A stretch of 64,000 bases of DNA, taken from Streptomyces sp. yr375. Its GTDB lineage: Bacteria > Actinomycetota > Actinomycetes > Streptomycetales > Streptomycetaceae. Location of the stretch: contig NZ_FOFF01000008.1 in NCBI RefSeq assembly GCF_900110755.1, positions 70,346-134,345 on the forward strand, in the 5' to 3' direction. The translations under genes were made by a program, and so were the position numbers. Shown here piece after piece: positions 16,911 through 25,143 of the stretch. Position 1 is the stretch's first letter. Each line of letters opens with the position of its first letter. The notes under the pieces are model-generated. The model did not search any database and was not told where the DNA came from. It saw nothing but the letters and a program-made list of their open reading frames with translations.

Positions 16911-17536
16911 TAGCGCCTGCGCCCCCGGTCCCGGTCGCGGACCGCCTCGATGTGCTCGGCGACGGCGACGACGACCAGCCGGGTGTCCGGCACGGTGGCC
17001 CGCCAGCGGTGCCGGACCCCGCCGGTGAGGTACAGGGTGTCGCCGCGGCCCAGCCGGTAGGCACGGCCCTCCGCCTCGATCTCCACAGCGCCGTCGGCGA
17101 CGTACATCAACTGGTCGTTGCGGTACTGGAATTCACGGCCGGCGTCGTGGTCGCCGGTGAACTCGGAGGCGTGCATCTGGTGGTGCCCGCGCACCAGGGA
17201 ACGGGACCGCGGCTCCGGGTCCGGCCCCGCGCCTGCGCCTTGTCCGGTGCCCTGGCCGACGCTCTGGCCCGGTTCGGTGACATCGGCGCGTACGACGTCC
17301 ACGCTGCACGCCGGGTCGGCGGCGGCGAGGAGTTCGACGGCCGTGGTGCGCAGGGCGTCGGCGACCTTCTCCAGGGAACTGGTGCTGGGCCGCGCCCGGT
17401 CGTTCTCGACCTGGCTCAGGAAGGGCACGGACAGGCCGCTGCGCTCGGCCACGACGGCGAGGGTGAGCTGCAGGGACCGGCGTCGGCGCCGCACGGCCGC
17501 GCCCACCCGCAGGGGCTGTTCTTTGTGGTCGCCCAT
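16910..17536 (-). CDS. XRE-family regulator with C-terminal cupin
   Basis: A 208-residue protein. An N-terminal HTH (LQLTLAVVAERSGLSVPFLSQVENDRARPSTSSLEKVADAL) and a linker with Gly/Gln/Pro repeats (residues about 95-115) precede a cupin_2 domain (GREFQYRNDQLMYVADGAVEIEAEG, then GDTLYLTGGVRHRWRA). It starts at the ATG at 17536 with AAGGAGGG 10 nt upstream. Its stop shares one base with the start of the BtuF-like gene, so the two form an operon. A 12-bp tandem repeat at 17623-17651 in its upstream region may be its operator. Confidence 0.85.
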   Translation of the reverse strand: MGDHKEQPLRVGAAVRRRRRSLQLTLAVVAERSGLSVPFLSQVENDRARPSTSSLEKVADALRTTAVELLAAADPACSVDVVRADVTEPGQSVGQGTGQGAGAGPDPEPRSRSLVRGHHQMHASEFTGDHDAGREFQYRNDQLMYVADGAVEIEAEGRAYRLGRGDTLYLTGGVRHRWRATVPDTRLVVVAVAEHIEAVRDRDRGRRR

Positions 17537-17622
17537 AGCTCCGGCTCCCTCCTTCGCTCGTCGCACCTTCACGTTCACGTCGTAGCACCGTCATGTCTCC
17601 GCGTCGTCACCGTCGCGTCTTC

Positions 17623-17651
17623 TGATGCTTCCTTTGATGCTTCCTCTGATG
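17623..17651. repeat. 12-bp direct repeat upstream of the XRE-cupin gene
   Basis: TGATGCTTCCT(T/C) occurs twice in tandem at 17623 and 17635, and a third TGATG follows at 17647, so TGATG recurs every 12 bp. It lies about 90-115 bp upstream of the regulator start and is a candidate binding site for that regulator. Confidence 0.45.
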
Positions 17652-17941
17652 AGTTGTCTGCACCCTACGCATGTTCGGCAAACCGTTTCATGTGCCCGTC
17701 ACATCGAGGACACACGGTGTAACGCCCGACCTCACAGTTCGCGCCAGCCGAACCGGCCCCGGACTCCCGGAGCGGACAGCCGCTGCGCCGTTTTCCGGTT
17801 CAATGCGCGAACGGCCCCGGGTGTTCCCGCTCGTCCCCGGCTTCGCGGGCCGGCGGCCCGGGGATGGGCATGGCTCTCTGTGGTTGGCCGGATCCTTGCC
17901 GTGCCCGGACGGCCCCTCGTCGGGCGGTCGCGGCGCTGTCA
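17652..17941. other. Noncoding region with no recognisable gene
   Basis: Open frames here on both strands show no family motif and no ribosome site. The region holds the presumed promoter of the XRE-cupin operon at its left edge and decayed sequence on the right, next to the glycine-betaine binding-protein remnant. Confidence 0.5.
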
Positions 17942-18102
17942 GGGCCCCACGCGCCCTCGGGATCCGCGAGCTTCCAGGTCGTAGTCGCTGTACGCCCAGT
18001 GCGGCGACCAGAGCGTGACGAGGATCGGCTTCTTCGCGGCGTAGGCACGCTCGAGTTCGGCGAGCACCGCGGGGGTGGAGCCGTCGTCGAGGACCACAGC
18101 GG
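17942..18102 (-). pseudogene. Remnant of a glycine-betaine/choline ABC binding protein (OpuAC/ProX)
   Basis: On the minus strand the frame reads GSTPAVLAELERAYAAKKP, ILVTLWSPHWAYSDYDL, the C-terminal half of an OpuAC substrate-binding domain with its aromatic SPHWAY ligand loop. Near 17973-17976 the frame breaks, and the match resumes in another frame as KLADPEGAWGP. Nothing recognisable lies on either side. No ABC ATPase or permease gene is present, so this is a relic of a lost osmoprotectant uptake operon. Confidence 0.75.
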
Positions 18103-18180
18103 GCCGCGCAGGGGGTCGGCGGGATGTTCGCGCCTGCCACGGGAGTGAATACCCGCCGGTCACCCGGGCACCCGTGCGGC

Positions 18181-19122
18181 ATGATGCGTGGCGTGACCGG
18201 ACGACTGATGCTCCTCGACACCGCCTCGCTCTACTTCCGCGCCTACTTCGGCGTCCCGGACTCCGTGCGAGCGCCGGACGGCACTCCGGTGAACGCCGTG
18301 CGCGGGCTGCTGGACTTCATCGACCGGCTGGTGAAGGACCACCGGCCGGACGAGCTGGTGGCCTGCATGGACGCCGACTGGCGACCCCAGTGGCGCGTCG
18401 ACCTGATCCCCACCTACAAGGCGCACCGCGTCGCCGAGGAGCGCGCGGCGGGACCGGACGAGGAGGTGGTGCCGGACACCCTCTCCCCGCAGGTGCCGAT
18501 CATCGAGGCGGTCCTGGACGCGCTGGGCATCGCCCGCGTCGGCGTCGCGGACTACGAGGCGGACGACGTGATCGGCACGTTCACCGGCCGCGCGAAGGGC
18601 CCGGTCGACATCGTCACCGGCGACCGCGACCTCTACCAGCTCGTCGACGACACGCGCGGGGTGCGCGTGCTGTACCCACTGAAGGGCGTCGGCACGCTGC
18701 AACTGACGGACGAGGCGTGGCTGCGCGAGAAGTACGGCGTGGACGGGCGCGGGTACGCGGATCTCGCCACGCTGCGCGGCGACCCGAGCGACGGCCTGCC
18801 GGGCGTGCCGGGCATCGGCGAGAAGACGGCGGCCAAGCTGCTGGCCGAGTTCGGCGACCTGGCCGGGATCATGGCGGCGGTCGAGGACCCGAAGGCGAAG
18901 CTGACTCCGTCGCAGCGCAAGCGGCTGACCGAGGCGCGGCCGTACGTCGCCGTCGCGCCGAAGGTCGTCGCGGTCGCCGGCGACGTACCCCTTCCGGACG
19001 TGGACACCGCGCTGCCGCGCGCGCCGAGGGACGCGGCGATGGTGGAGGCGCTGGCGGCGCGCTGGGGGCTCGGCGGGTCGCTCCAGCGGCTGCTGACCAC
19101 GCTGAACACATCGCACGCATAG
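18181..19122 (+). CDS. Stand-alone 5'-3' exonuclease (PIN/H3TH family)
   Basis: About 310 residues. The N-terminal nuclease part (LMLLDTASLYFRAYFG, VACMDADWRPQWRVDLIPTYKAHR, ADYEADDVIGT, VTGDRDLYQLV) keeps the acidic metal residues. The helix-3-turn-helix DNA-binding motif is PGVPGIGEKTAAKLL. It corresponds to the 5' nuclease domain of DNA polymerase I without the polymerase. It would act in primer removal or flap processing. The start is ambiguous: ATG at 18181 or 18184, or GTG at 18193 (TGRLMLLD); none has a clear ribosome site. Confidence 0.85.
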   Translation: MMRGVTGRLMLLDTASLYFRAYFGVPDSVRAPDGTPVNAVRGLLDFIDRLVKDHRPDELVACMDADWRPQWRVDLIPTYKAHRVAEERAAGPDEEVVPDTLSPQVPIIEAVLDALGIARVGVADYEADDVIGTFTGRAKGPVDIVTGDRDLYQLVDDTRGVRVLYPLKGVGTLQLTDEAWLREKYGVDGRGYADLATLRGDPSDGLPGVPGIGEKTAAKLLAEFGDLAGIMAAVEDPKAKLTPSQRKRLTEARPYVAVAPKVVAVAGDVPLPDVDTALPRAPRDAAMVEALAARWGLGGSLQRLLTTLNTSHA

Positions 19123-19158
19123 CGGTTCTGGGGGCAACACCGGGGGAGAGATGCTAAC

Positions 19159-19174
19159 TTAGGTAAGCCTAACC
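19159..19174. promoter_or_regulatory. Iron box (DmdR/IdeR-type operator)
   Basis: TTAGGTAAGCCTAACC lies 33 nt upstream of the siderophore-interacting protein gene. It matches the DtxR-family 19-bp consensus (TTAGGTTAGGCTAACCTAA style) at about 14 of 19 positions and contains the inverted TTAGG/CCTAA halves. Iron-dependent repression is expected. Confidence 0.75.
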
Positions 19175-19206
19175 ATGATGACATGGGCAGAGACTGGGAG
19201 GCCGTC

Positions 19207-20067
19207 ATGGCAGAACGTCCGGCACGGAAGCCGCGGAAGCCCCATTTCGCGCAGGTCGTCCGCACCGAACGGCTCACCCCGCACATGCATCGCGTGGTGC
19301 TCGGCGGCGCGGGTCTGGCCGATTTCACGGCGGGCGACTGCACCGACCACTACGTCAAACTGCTCTTCGGCCCCGCGGGCGTGACCTACCCGGAGCCCTT
19401 CGACCTGGAGCGCATCCGCGCCGACTTCCCCCGTGCGCAGTGGCCGGTGACGCGCACGTACACGGTCCGCTACTGGGACGCCGAACACCGCGAACTGACC
19501 CTGGACTTCGTGCTGCACGGCGACGAGGGGCTGGCCGGGCCGTGGGCGGCGCGCGTCCGGCCGGGCGAGACCATCCACTTCCTGGGCCCCGGCGGCGCCT
19601 ACGCACCGGACACGACCGCCGACTGGCATCTGCTGGCCGGCGACGAGAGCGCCCTGCCGGCCATCGCGACCGCCCTGGAGTCGCTGCCCGCCGGCGTCGT
19701 CGCGCACGCCTTCATCGAGGTGAGCGGCCCCGAGGAGGAGCAGAAGATCGACTCCGACGTGGAGGTCGTCTGGCTGCACCGCGGCGACCGGCCGGTCGGC
19801 GAGCGGCTCGTCGAGGCCGTACGGGCGCTGGAGTTCCCCGAGGGCCGCCCGCACGCCTTCGTGCACGGCGAGGCCGCCTGCGTGAAGGAGCTGCGCAAGC
19901 TGCTGCGCGTCGAGCTGCAGATCCCGCGCGAGGACCTGTCGATCTCCGGCTACTGGCGGCTCGGCCACAACGAGGACGGCTGGCAGGCGTCGAAGCCGGA
20001 GTGGAACGCCCGCGTGGAGGCGGAGCAGGAGAGCACGCCCGCCACAGCCCCTGACGGCCCCGCATAG
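19207..20067 (+). CDS. Siderophore-interacting protein (FAD-dependent ferric-siderophore reductase)
   Basis: A 286-residue SIP/ViuB-type protein. The FAD-binding part has the WPVTRTYTVRYWD motif and GPWAARVRPGETIHFLGPGG. The C-terminal NAD(P)H-like part has LLAGDESALPAI and the GEAACVKELR and GYWRLGHNEDGW motifs at the end. It acts in the cytosol to reduce ferric siderophores and release iron. I chose the ATG at 19207 because GGGAGG lies 5 nt upstream; the ATG at 19183 has none. An iron box precedes it. Its stop codon lies inside the first unit of a 13-bp tandem repeat. Confidence 0.9.
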   Translation: MAERPARKPRKPHFAQVVRTERLTPHMHRVVLGGAGLADFTAGDCTDHYVKLLFGPAGVTYPEPFDLERIRADFPRAQWPVTRTYTVRYWDAEHRELTLDFVLHGDEGLAGPWAARVRPGETIHFLGPGGAYAPDTTADWHLLAGDESALPAIATALESLPAGVVAHAFIEVSGPEEEQKIDSDVEVVWLHRGDRPVGERLVEAVRALEFPEGRPHAFVHGEAACVKELRKLLRVELQIPREDLSISGYWRLGHNEDGWQASKPEWNARVEAEQESTPATAPDGPA

Positions 20068-20101
20068 GCCCTCCACATAGGCCCTCCACATAGGCCCTCA
20101 T
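20063..20101. repeat. 13-bp tandem repeat at the SIP gene 3' end
   Basis: Three consecutive copies of CATAGGCCCTCCA (the last ends CAT) start at 20063, 20076 and 20089, followed by a looser CCCCCAT repeat to about 20135. The SIP stop TAG lies in unit 1, so each unit carries a TAG. Confidence 0.7.
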
Positions 20102-20157
20102 ACGCCCCCATAGAACCCCCATGAACCCCCATGGCCCCCTCCTGAGCCTCGAAAACA

Positions 20158-20177
20158 CATCGCGCCATAACGCGATG
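20158..20177. terminator. Hairpin in the SIP-permease intergenic region
   Basis: CATCGCG and CGCGATG form a perfect 7-bp stem around a 6-nt CCATAA loop. There is no T-tract, so it is only a candidate terminator for the SIP transcript. Confidence 0.35.
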
Positions 20178-20255
20178 GAGTGATGTTCGAGGGAACGTGA
20201 GAACTTGGGCCCGCCCCCGACACGACGGCGTGACGCGCACGAAACAGCGCGTCCC

Positions 20256-20281
20256 TAATTTCTGTCGCCCGACAGGAATTC
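20256..20281. promoter_or_regulatory. TetR-type operator in front of the APC permease
   Basis: A 26-bp near-palindrome. The left arm TAATTTCTGTCG is identical to the left arm of the operator at 29343-29368, the spacer is CC, and the right arm CGACAGGAATTC has two changes. The preceding CCC is also shared. It ends 28 bp before the permease start. Confidence 0.75.
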
Positions 20282-20309
20282 CGTCCCCTGGGCCCAAGGC
20301 AGGTTCGCC

Positions 20310-21878
20310 GTGACGACAACGACACCCCCCGACGTACGCCCCGACCCGCCCCACCTCCCCGTCGCCGACCCCGGCGAAGGCTCCCTCGCCGAGTTCGGCT
20401 ACCGCCAGGAACTGCACCGCAGCCTGGGCCGGTACGCCTCGTTCGCCGCCGGGTTCTCCTTCATCTCCGTCCTGACGGCCGTCTTCCAGTTCTTCGCCTT
20501 CGGGTACGCCTTCGGCGGCCCGGTCTTCTTCTGGGCCTGGCCGGTGGTGCTGGTCGGGCAGTTGCTGGTCGCCGCGTGCTTCGCGGAACTGGCGGCGCGC
20601 TATCCGATCTCGGGCGCGATCTACCAGTGGTCGTCGCGGCTGTCGACGCCGTCGTTCGGCTGGTTCGCCGGCTGGATCATGGTGACCGGGCAGATCGTCG
20701 TGGTCGCCGCCGCCGCGCTCGCGCTCCAGATGGTGCTGCCGGCGATCTGGTCGGGCTTCCAGCTCGTCGGCACCGATCCGGCGCTCAAGTCACCGGACGG
20801 CGCGGCCAACGCGGCGCTGCTCGGTCTGGTCCTGCTGGTGCTGACGACGCTGGTGAACGTCCTCGACAACCGCCTGATGTCCGTGATCAACCGGGTCGGC
20901 GTCACCGCCGAGATCATCGGCGCGGTCCTCATCGTGGTGCTGCTGCTCACCCACTCCGAGCGCACCCCCAGCATCACCTTCCACACCGAAGGGGCCGCGC
21001 AGCACGGCCTGTTCGGGGCGCTGCTCGTCGGCTCGTTCACGGCCGCCTACGTGATGGTCGGCTTCGACAGCGCGGGCGAGATGAGCGAGGAGACGCACAA
21101 CCCGCGGCGCACCGCGCCCCGCACCATCCTGACCGCGCTCGGCGCGGCGGGCCTGCTCGGCGGGCTGATCGTGCTGGGCGGCATCCTCGCCGCGCCCAGC
21201 CTCACCGACGGACGCCTCGGGGTCGACGGCCTCAGCTACGTCCTCACCAGCAGCCTCGGCGACGGCGTCGGCAAGGCGCTGCTCGCGGACGTCGTGATCG
21301 CGATCGCGGTGGCGACGCTCGCCATCCAGACGGCGGCCTGCCGGATGCTGTTCTCCATGGCCCGCGACGGCCAGCTCCCGTTCTCCGAGCGCCTCGCGCG
21401 CGTGAACCCGCGCACCGGCATGCCGAGCGCCCCGGCGCTGGTGGTCGGCGTCCTCGCGGCGGCCCTGCTGCTGCTCAACTTCGCCTCACCGGAGGCGTTC
21501 CTCGCCATCGGCACCACCTGCATCGTGATGCTGTACCTGGCGTACGCGATGGTCACCGGACCGCTGCTGGTGCGCCGGCTGCGCGGCGAGTTCTCCTCGG
21601 CGGGCACGGACGAGACCGGCGCCCGCCTGTTCTCCCTGGGCCGCTGGGGCATCCCGGTGAACGCCCTCGCCCTCCTCTACGGCCTCCTGATGACGATCAA
21701 CCTGGCCTGGCCCCGCGCGGCGGTCTACGACCCGGCGGGCGGTCACTGGTACTTCCAATGGTTCACGGTGCTGTTCCTCGGCGTGACGGTCGCGGTCGGT
21801 GTGGCCTTCCGGGCCTATCGGCGGCGGGCTGCGACGCCGGCCGCCGCCGCAGCCGTAGCGGAGACCGCGACGGCGTGA
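20310..21878 (+). CDS. APC-superfamily permease (amino acid/choline transporter type)
   Basis: A 522-residue protein with about twelve hydrophobic helices. The N-terminal region SLAEFGYRQELHRSLGRYASFAAGFSFIS and the family signature GFDSAGEMSEETHNPRRTAP identify the ACT branch of the APC superfamily (GabP/urea-carboxylase-associated permeases). GTG start at 20310. It carries the same TetR operator as the urea/guanidine carboxylase operon 9 kb away, so it likely imports a nitrogen compound for that pathway (guanidine, urea or an amino acid; the substrate is inferred). Neighbours on both sides are unrelated. Confidence 0.88.
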   Translation: MTTTTPPDVRPDPPHLPVADPGEGSLAEFGYRQELHRSLGRYASFAAGFSFISVLTAVFQFFAFGYAFGGPVFFWAWPVVLVGQLLVAACFAELAARYPISGAIYQWSSRLSTPSFGWFAGWIMVTGQIVVVAAAALALQMVLPAIWSGFQLVGTDPALKSPDGAANAALLGLVLLVLTTLVNVLDNRLMSVINRVGVTAEIIGAVLIVVLLLTHSERTPSITFHTEGAAQHGLFGALLVGSFTAAYVMVGFDSAGEMSEETHNPRRTAPRTILTALGAAGLLGGLIVLGGILAAPSLTDGRLGVDGLSYVLTSSLGDGVGKALLADVVIAIAVATLAIQTAACRMLFSMARDGQLPFSERLARVNPRTGMPSAPALVVGVLAAALLLLNFASPEAFLAIGTTCIVMLYLAYAMVTGPLLVRRLRGEFSSAGTDETGARLFSLGRWGIPVNALALLYGLLMTINLAWPRAAVYDPAGGHWYFQWFTVLFLGVTVAVGVAFRAYRRRAATPAAAAAVAETATA

Positions 21879-21887
21879 CAGGCAGGC

Positions 21888-22481
21888 TCAGTCGCCCTGC
21901 ACGCGCGCGTGGAGGTGCATGTCGTGCCAGCCGTCCTGGTGGAGGGCCGCGCTGCGCCGGGTGCCCTCCAAGGTGAAACCGGCCTTCGTGGCGACGCGGC
22001 AGGACGCCTCGTTGGCGGTGGCGTGACTCAGCTCCAGGCGGTGGAAGCCGATCTCGTCGAGGGCCCAGCGGGTCAGCGCGGTCGTGGCCCGGGGAGCGAC
22101 TCCCCGGCCACGCGCCGCCTTGGTCGTCCAGTACGCGACCTCGGCCACGCCGTCGCCCAGCCGGACGTTGCGCAGCGCCACCCGCCCGAGCAGGACACCG
22201 GAGTCGGAGCCGGAGTCGGAGCCGACGACGGCCCACTGGAGATCGCGCTCCCCCGCCCAGCCCTGCCGCCACGCCTCGATCCAGCCGGCGACCTCCTCCT
22301 CGGAGTCGGCGGACCTGATGTGCCACTGGTGCATCACCGGGTCCTGGAAGACGGCGTACACGGCGGGGGCGTCCTCGGCCCGCCAGGGGCGCAGGAGGAG
22401 TCCGTCGCCGGTGTGGAGAACGGGCTGCGGGGCGTCCGAGAGGGTTCCGGCGGGCAGGACCGGGTCTGCGGTGTAGGGCAT
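21888..22481 (-). CDS. GNAT family N-acetyltransferase (RimJ/RimL-like)
   Basis: A 197-residue acetyltransferase_3 type protein. It has LLLRPWRAEDAPAVYAVFQDP, EVAYWTTKAARGRGVAPRATTALTRWALDEIGFHRLEL with the acetyl-CoA loop ARGRGVA, and NEASCRVATKAGFTLEGTRR at the C-terminus. This branch acetylates protein N-termini or small amines; the substrate is unknown. I start at the ATG at 22481 (MPYTADP). An ATG 9 nt earlier (MRIMPY) is equally possible. It converges on the permease gene with a 9-bp gap. Confidence 0.85.
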   Translation of the reverse strand: MPYTADPVLPAGTLSDAPQPVLHTGDGLLLRPWRAEDAPAVYAVFQDPVMHQWHIRSADSEEEVAGWIEAWRQGWAGERDLQWAVVGSDSGSDSGVLLGRVALRNVRLGDGVAEVAYWTTKAARGRGVAPRATTALTRWALDEIGFHRLELSHATANEASCRVATKAGFTLEGTRRSAALHQDGWHDMHLHARVQGD

Positions 22482-22568
22482 GATCCGCATCCTGCCAACG
22501 GACCGCGAGGAGTCAACCGGGTTTCCGTCGCCGCGAGCGGCTTCCCCGTCGCCGTAGGCTGGACCGCG

Positions 22569-23555
22569 ATGACACGCCGCCGCACGCCTCCCCCGCCCTC
22601 CCCGCTGCCGCAGCAGGGCGGGATCGACGCGGTGCGGGTGCGGCTGCCGGGCGAGGGCGCCTGGGCCACCGTCCGGGAGCATCTGGTGGAGCGGCTCGGC
22701 GGGGCGCGGGCCGGGGCCGTGGACGGGATGCTGGCCGCCGGGCTGGTGGTCGGCGCCGACGGGGCGGCGGTGGCGCCGGACGCGGCGTACGTGCCGGGGA
22801 TGTTCGTGTGGTTCCACCGCGAACTGCCCGCCGAGGTGCCCGTGCCGTTCCCGCTGGAGATCGTGTACCGCGACGAGCACATCGTCGTCGTCGACAAGCC
22901 GCACTTCCTGGCCACCACCCCGCGCGGCAGCCATGTCACCGAGTCCGCGCTCGCCCGGCTGCGCCGCGACCTGGCCCTGCCCGCGCTCGGCGCCGCGCAC
23001 CGGCTCGACCGGCTCACCGCCGGGCTCGTGCTGTTCATCGTGCGCCCCGAGGAGCGCGGCGCCTACCAGACCCTGTTCCGCGACCGCCGGGTCCGCAAGG
23101 TGTACGAGGCCGTCGCACCCCACGACCCCGCGCGGGCCTGGCCGGTGACCGTGCGCAGCCGGATCCTGAAGGAGCGCGGTGTGCTGGCCGCCCGGGAGGT
23201 GCCGGGCGAGCCGAACGCGGTCAGTCACATCGAGCCGGCCGAGTACCGGCCGGCCGGCCTGGCCCGCTACCGGCTGGTCCCCGAGACCGGGCAGACCCAC
23301 CAACTCCGGGTGCACATGGCCGCGTTGGGCGTCCCGATCCTCGGCGACCCGCTCTACCCCGAGGTGGCCGCCCCCGTACCGGCCGGCGACTTCCGGCGCC
23401 CGCTGCAACTACTCGCGCGGGAGCTGGAGTTCACCGATCCGGTCACGGGGACGGAGCACCGGCTGCGCAGTGGCCGGGTCCTCGAGTCCTGGGCGTCGTA
23501 CGGCAGTTGGCACGACGGCCCGGCCGCCGCCGGGCCGCCGGGCGTCGATCAGTAG
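22569..23555 (+). CDS. RluA-family pseudouridine synthase
   Basis: A 328-residue enzyme. It has IVYRDEHIVVVDKPHFLATTP, the catalytic HRLDRLTAGLVLF (Asp nucleophile), RKVYEAV and the C-terminal TGQTHQLRVHMAALGVPILGDPLY. It isomerises uridines in rRNA or tRNA; the exact target is not readable. The N-terminal region is reduced and S4-like at best (ATVREHLVERLGG). It starts at the ATG at 22569, divergent from the acetyltransferase, and its 3' end overlaps the convergent P450 gene by 7 bp. Confidence 0.9.
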   Translation: MTRRRTPPPPSPLPQQGGIDAVRVRLPGEGAWATVREHLVERLGGARAGAVDGMLAAGLVVGADGAAVAPDAAYVPGMFVWFHRELPAEVPVPFPLEIVYRDEHIVVVDKPHFLATTPRGSHVTESALARLRRDLALPALGAAHRLDRLTAGLVLFIVRPEERGAYQTLFRDRRVRKVYEAVAPHDPARAWPVTVRSRILKERGVLAAREVPGEPNAVSHIEPAEYRPAGLARYRLVPETGQTHQLRVHMAALGVPILGDPLYPEVAAPVPAGDFRRPLQLLARELEFTDPVTGTEHRLRSGRVLESWASYGSWHDGPAAAGPPGVDQ

Positions 23556-25036
23556 CCGCGCCACCAGGACACGAAGCGCCGCCAGGCGCCCGGCCGGCCG
23601 ACCGGTGCCGTCGGCTCCGGGGCGGGCGGCGCGGGCGGTGCGGCCCGTGGCGCGGCCTGCGGGGCGGTGGCGGGCGCGGACTGCGGTTCGGCGCTCACCG
23701 GCCGGGTCATGCGCTGCGGCGGGATCGGGGCGTGGCTCGGCTTGTGCTTGACGTCCTGCTGGTCCTTCGGTTCGAACCGGACCGGGAGTTCCACCAGGTG
23801 CCGCGAGGCGATCGACATCGTCCAGCGCAACTCGTCCTCGTCGCAGTCGAGTTGCACGTCCGGCAGCCGCATCAGCAGCGCGTCGACGCCGACGTCGGCG
23901 ATGGCGCGGCCGATGTCCTGGCCGGGGCACTCGTGCGGGCCGCTGCTGAAGGCGAGGTGGGAGCGGTTGCCCTGCATGTGGGCGGCGAGGTCGGGGCGCA
24001 CCCGGGGATCCACGTTGCCGGGGGCGGGCGCGAAGAACAGGCCGTCACCCCGGCGGATGCGCTGGCCGCCCAACTCCGTGTCCTGCTTGGCGAAGTAGGC
24101 GAAGACGGTGCTGAACGGCGGCTCGTCCCACAGGGACTGCTCGACCGCCTCCGCCACCGTCATCTGGCCGCCGTTGAGTTGAGCGAGGAACCGCGGGTCG
24201 GTGAGGACCATGCGCAGCACGTTGGAGACCAGGTTGACGGTGGTCTCGTAGGCGGCGAAGAGCACCAGGCGCAGATGTTCGCGGACCTCGCGGTCGGTGA
24301 GTTGCGCCGGGTGGCTGATGAGGTGGCTGGTGAAGTCGTCCTCGGGCTGGGCGCGGCGGCGGGTGGTGAGCCGGGTCAGCGCCCCCATGACGTAGTCGTG
24401 GCTGGCGATGGCGGTCTCGGAGCCCTTGAGCGCGTCGCGGGCGCACTGGACCATGCGGTCGTTGTACTCGTCGGGCATGCCCAGGACATGGCACATGACG
24501 GCCATCGGGAGGTGCTCGACGAACTGGCTCACCAGCTCGGCCCGGCCCTCCTCGCAGAAGGCGTTGACCAGGCGCTGGCTGGAGCGGTTGATGTACCGGC
24601 GCACGCTGCGGTCGTCGATGGTGGCCATGGCCGCGGTGACCGCGCCCCGCAGCCGCTTGTGCTCGTCGCCCTCGGCGTGGGCGCACATGGGCTGCCAGGC
24701 GATGTGCGGCATGAGCGGGTGGTCGGGCCTGACCTTGCCGTCCACCAGCGGCGACCAGATGCGGCTGTCCTTGGTGAACAGCGAGGGAGCGCGCACCATG
24801 TGCAGGTTCTCGGCGTGCCCGAGGACCATCCACATCGGCAGGTCGTCGTGGATCAGGACCGGCGCCACGGGTCCGTGCTGCTCGCGCAGCCGCTCGTACA
24901 GGGCGTTCAGGTCGTCCGAGCCGGGTCCGTAGAGGCGGGTCAGTCCGCCGGCGCCCCGGACCTGCACGGGGCAGCCGGACGGCGAGTCCAGGGCGAGGTC
25001 GCGCGGACCGGTCGGGACGGGGTGTTCGGGAGTCAC
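23549..25036 (-). CDS. Conservon-associated cytochrome P450, CYP157-like
   Basis: A 495-residue P450. The heme-Cys loop is FSSGPHECPG (Cys about 370), and the I-helix is LFAAYETTVN. The K-helix ExxR triad is not intact: E299 is followed by QSLW, so Arg is replaced by Leu. This EQSLW replacement is the published hallmark of CYP157 P450s, which retain only the Cys of the invariant residues. A Pro/Ala-rich tail of about 50 residues ends in RRFVSWWRGY, possibly membrane-associating. It is the last gene of the conservon and corresponds to rarE of S. coelicolor (cvn9), which affects development. The GTG start has GGAG upstream. The substrate is unknown. Confidence 0.9.
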   Translation of the reverse strand: MTPEHPVPTGPRDLALDSPSGCPVQVRGAGGLTRLYGPGSDDLNALYERLREQHGPVAPVLIHDDLPMWMVLGHAENLHMVRAPSLFTKDSRIWSPLVDGKVRPDHPLMPHIAWQPMCAHAEGDEHKRLRGAVTAAMATIDDRSVRRYINRSSQRLVNAFCEEGRAELVSQFVEHLPMAVMCHVLGMPDEYNDRMVQCARDALKGSETAIASHDYVMGALTRLTTRRRAQPEDDFTSHLISHPAQLTDREVREHLRLVLFAAYETTVNLVSNVLRMVLTDPRFLAQLNGGQMTVAEAVEQSLWDEPPFSTVFAYFAKQDTELGGQRIRRGDGLFFAPAPGNVDPRVRPDLAAHMQGNRSHLAFSSGPHECPGQDIGRAIADVGVDALLMRLPDVQLDCDEDELRWTMSIASRHLVELPVRFEPKDQQDVKHKPSHAPIPPQRMTRPVSAEPQSAPATAPQAAPRAAPPAPPAPEPTAPVGRPGAWRRFVSWWRGY

Positions 25037-25143
25037 AGGGTCGCTCCGAAACTGTGCTGAATCCGGTGTCTGGGGGATGTTCCGCGGAAGCGGAATGCGG
25101 GATGCGGTGTGTCGAGTGCCATGTGTCGAGTGCGGTGGTGCCG

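Noticed and set aside
16911..17940. Cobalamin riboswitch upstream of the BtuF-like operon
   Set aside because: I could not find a B12-box-like core by eye; the region shows only a short tandem repeat and decayed sequence.
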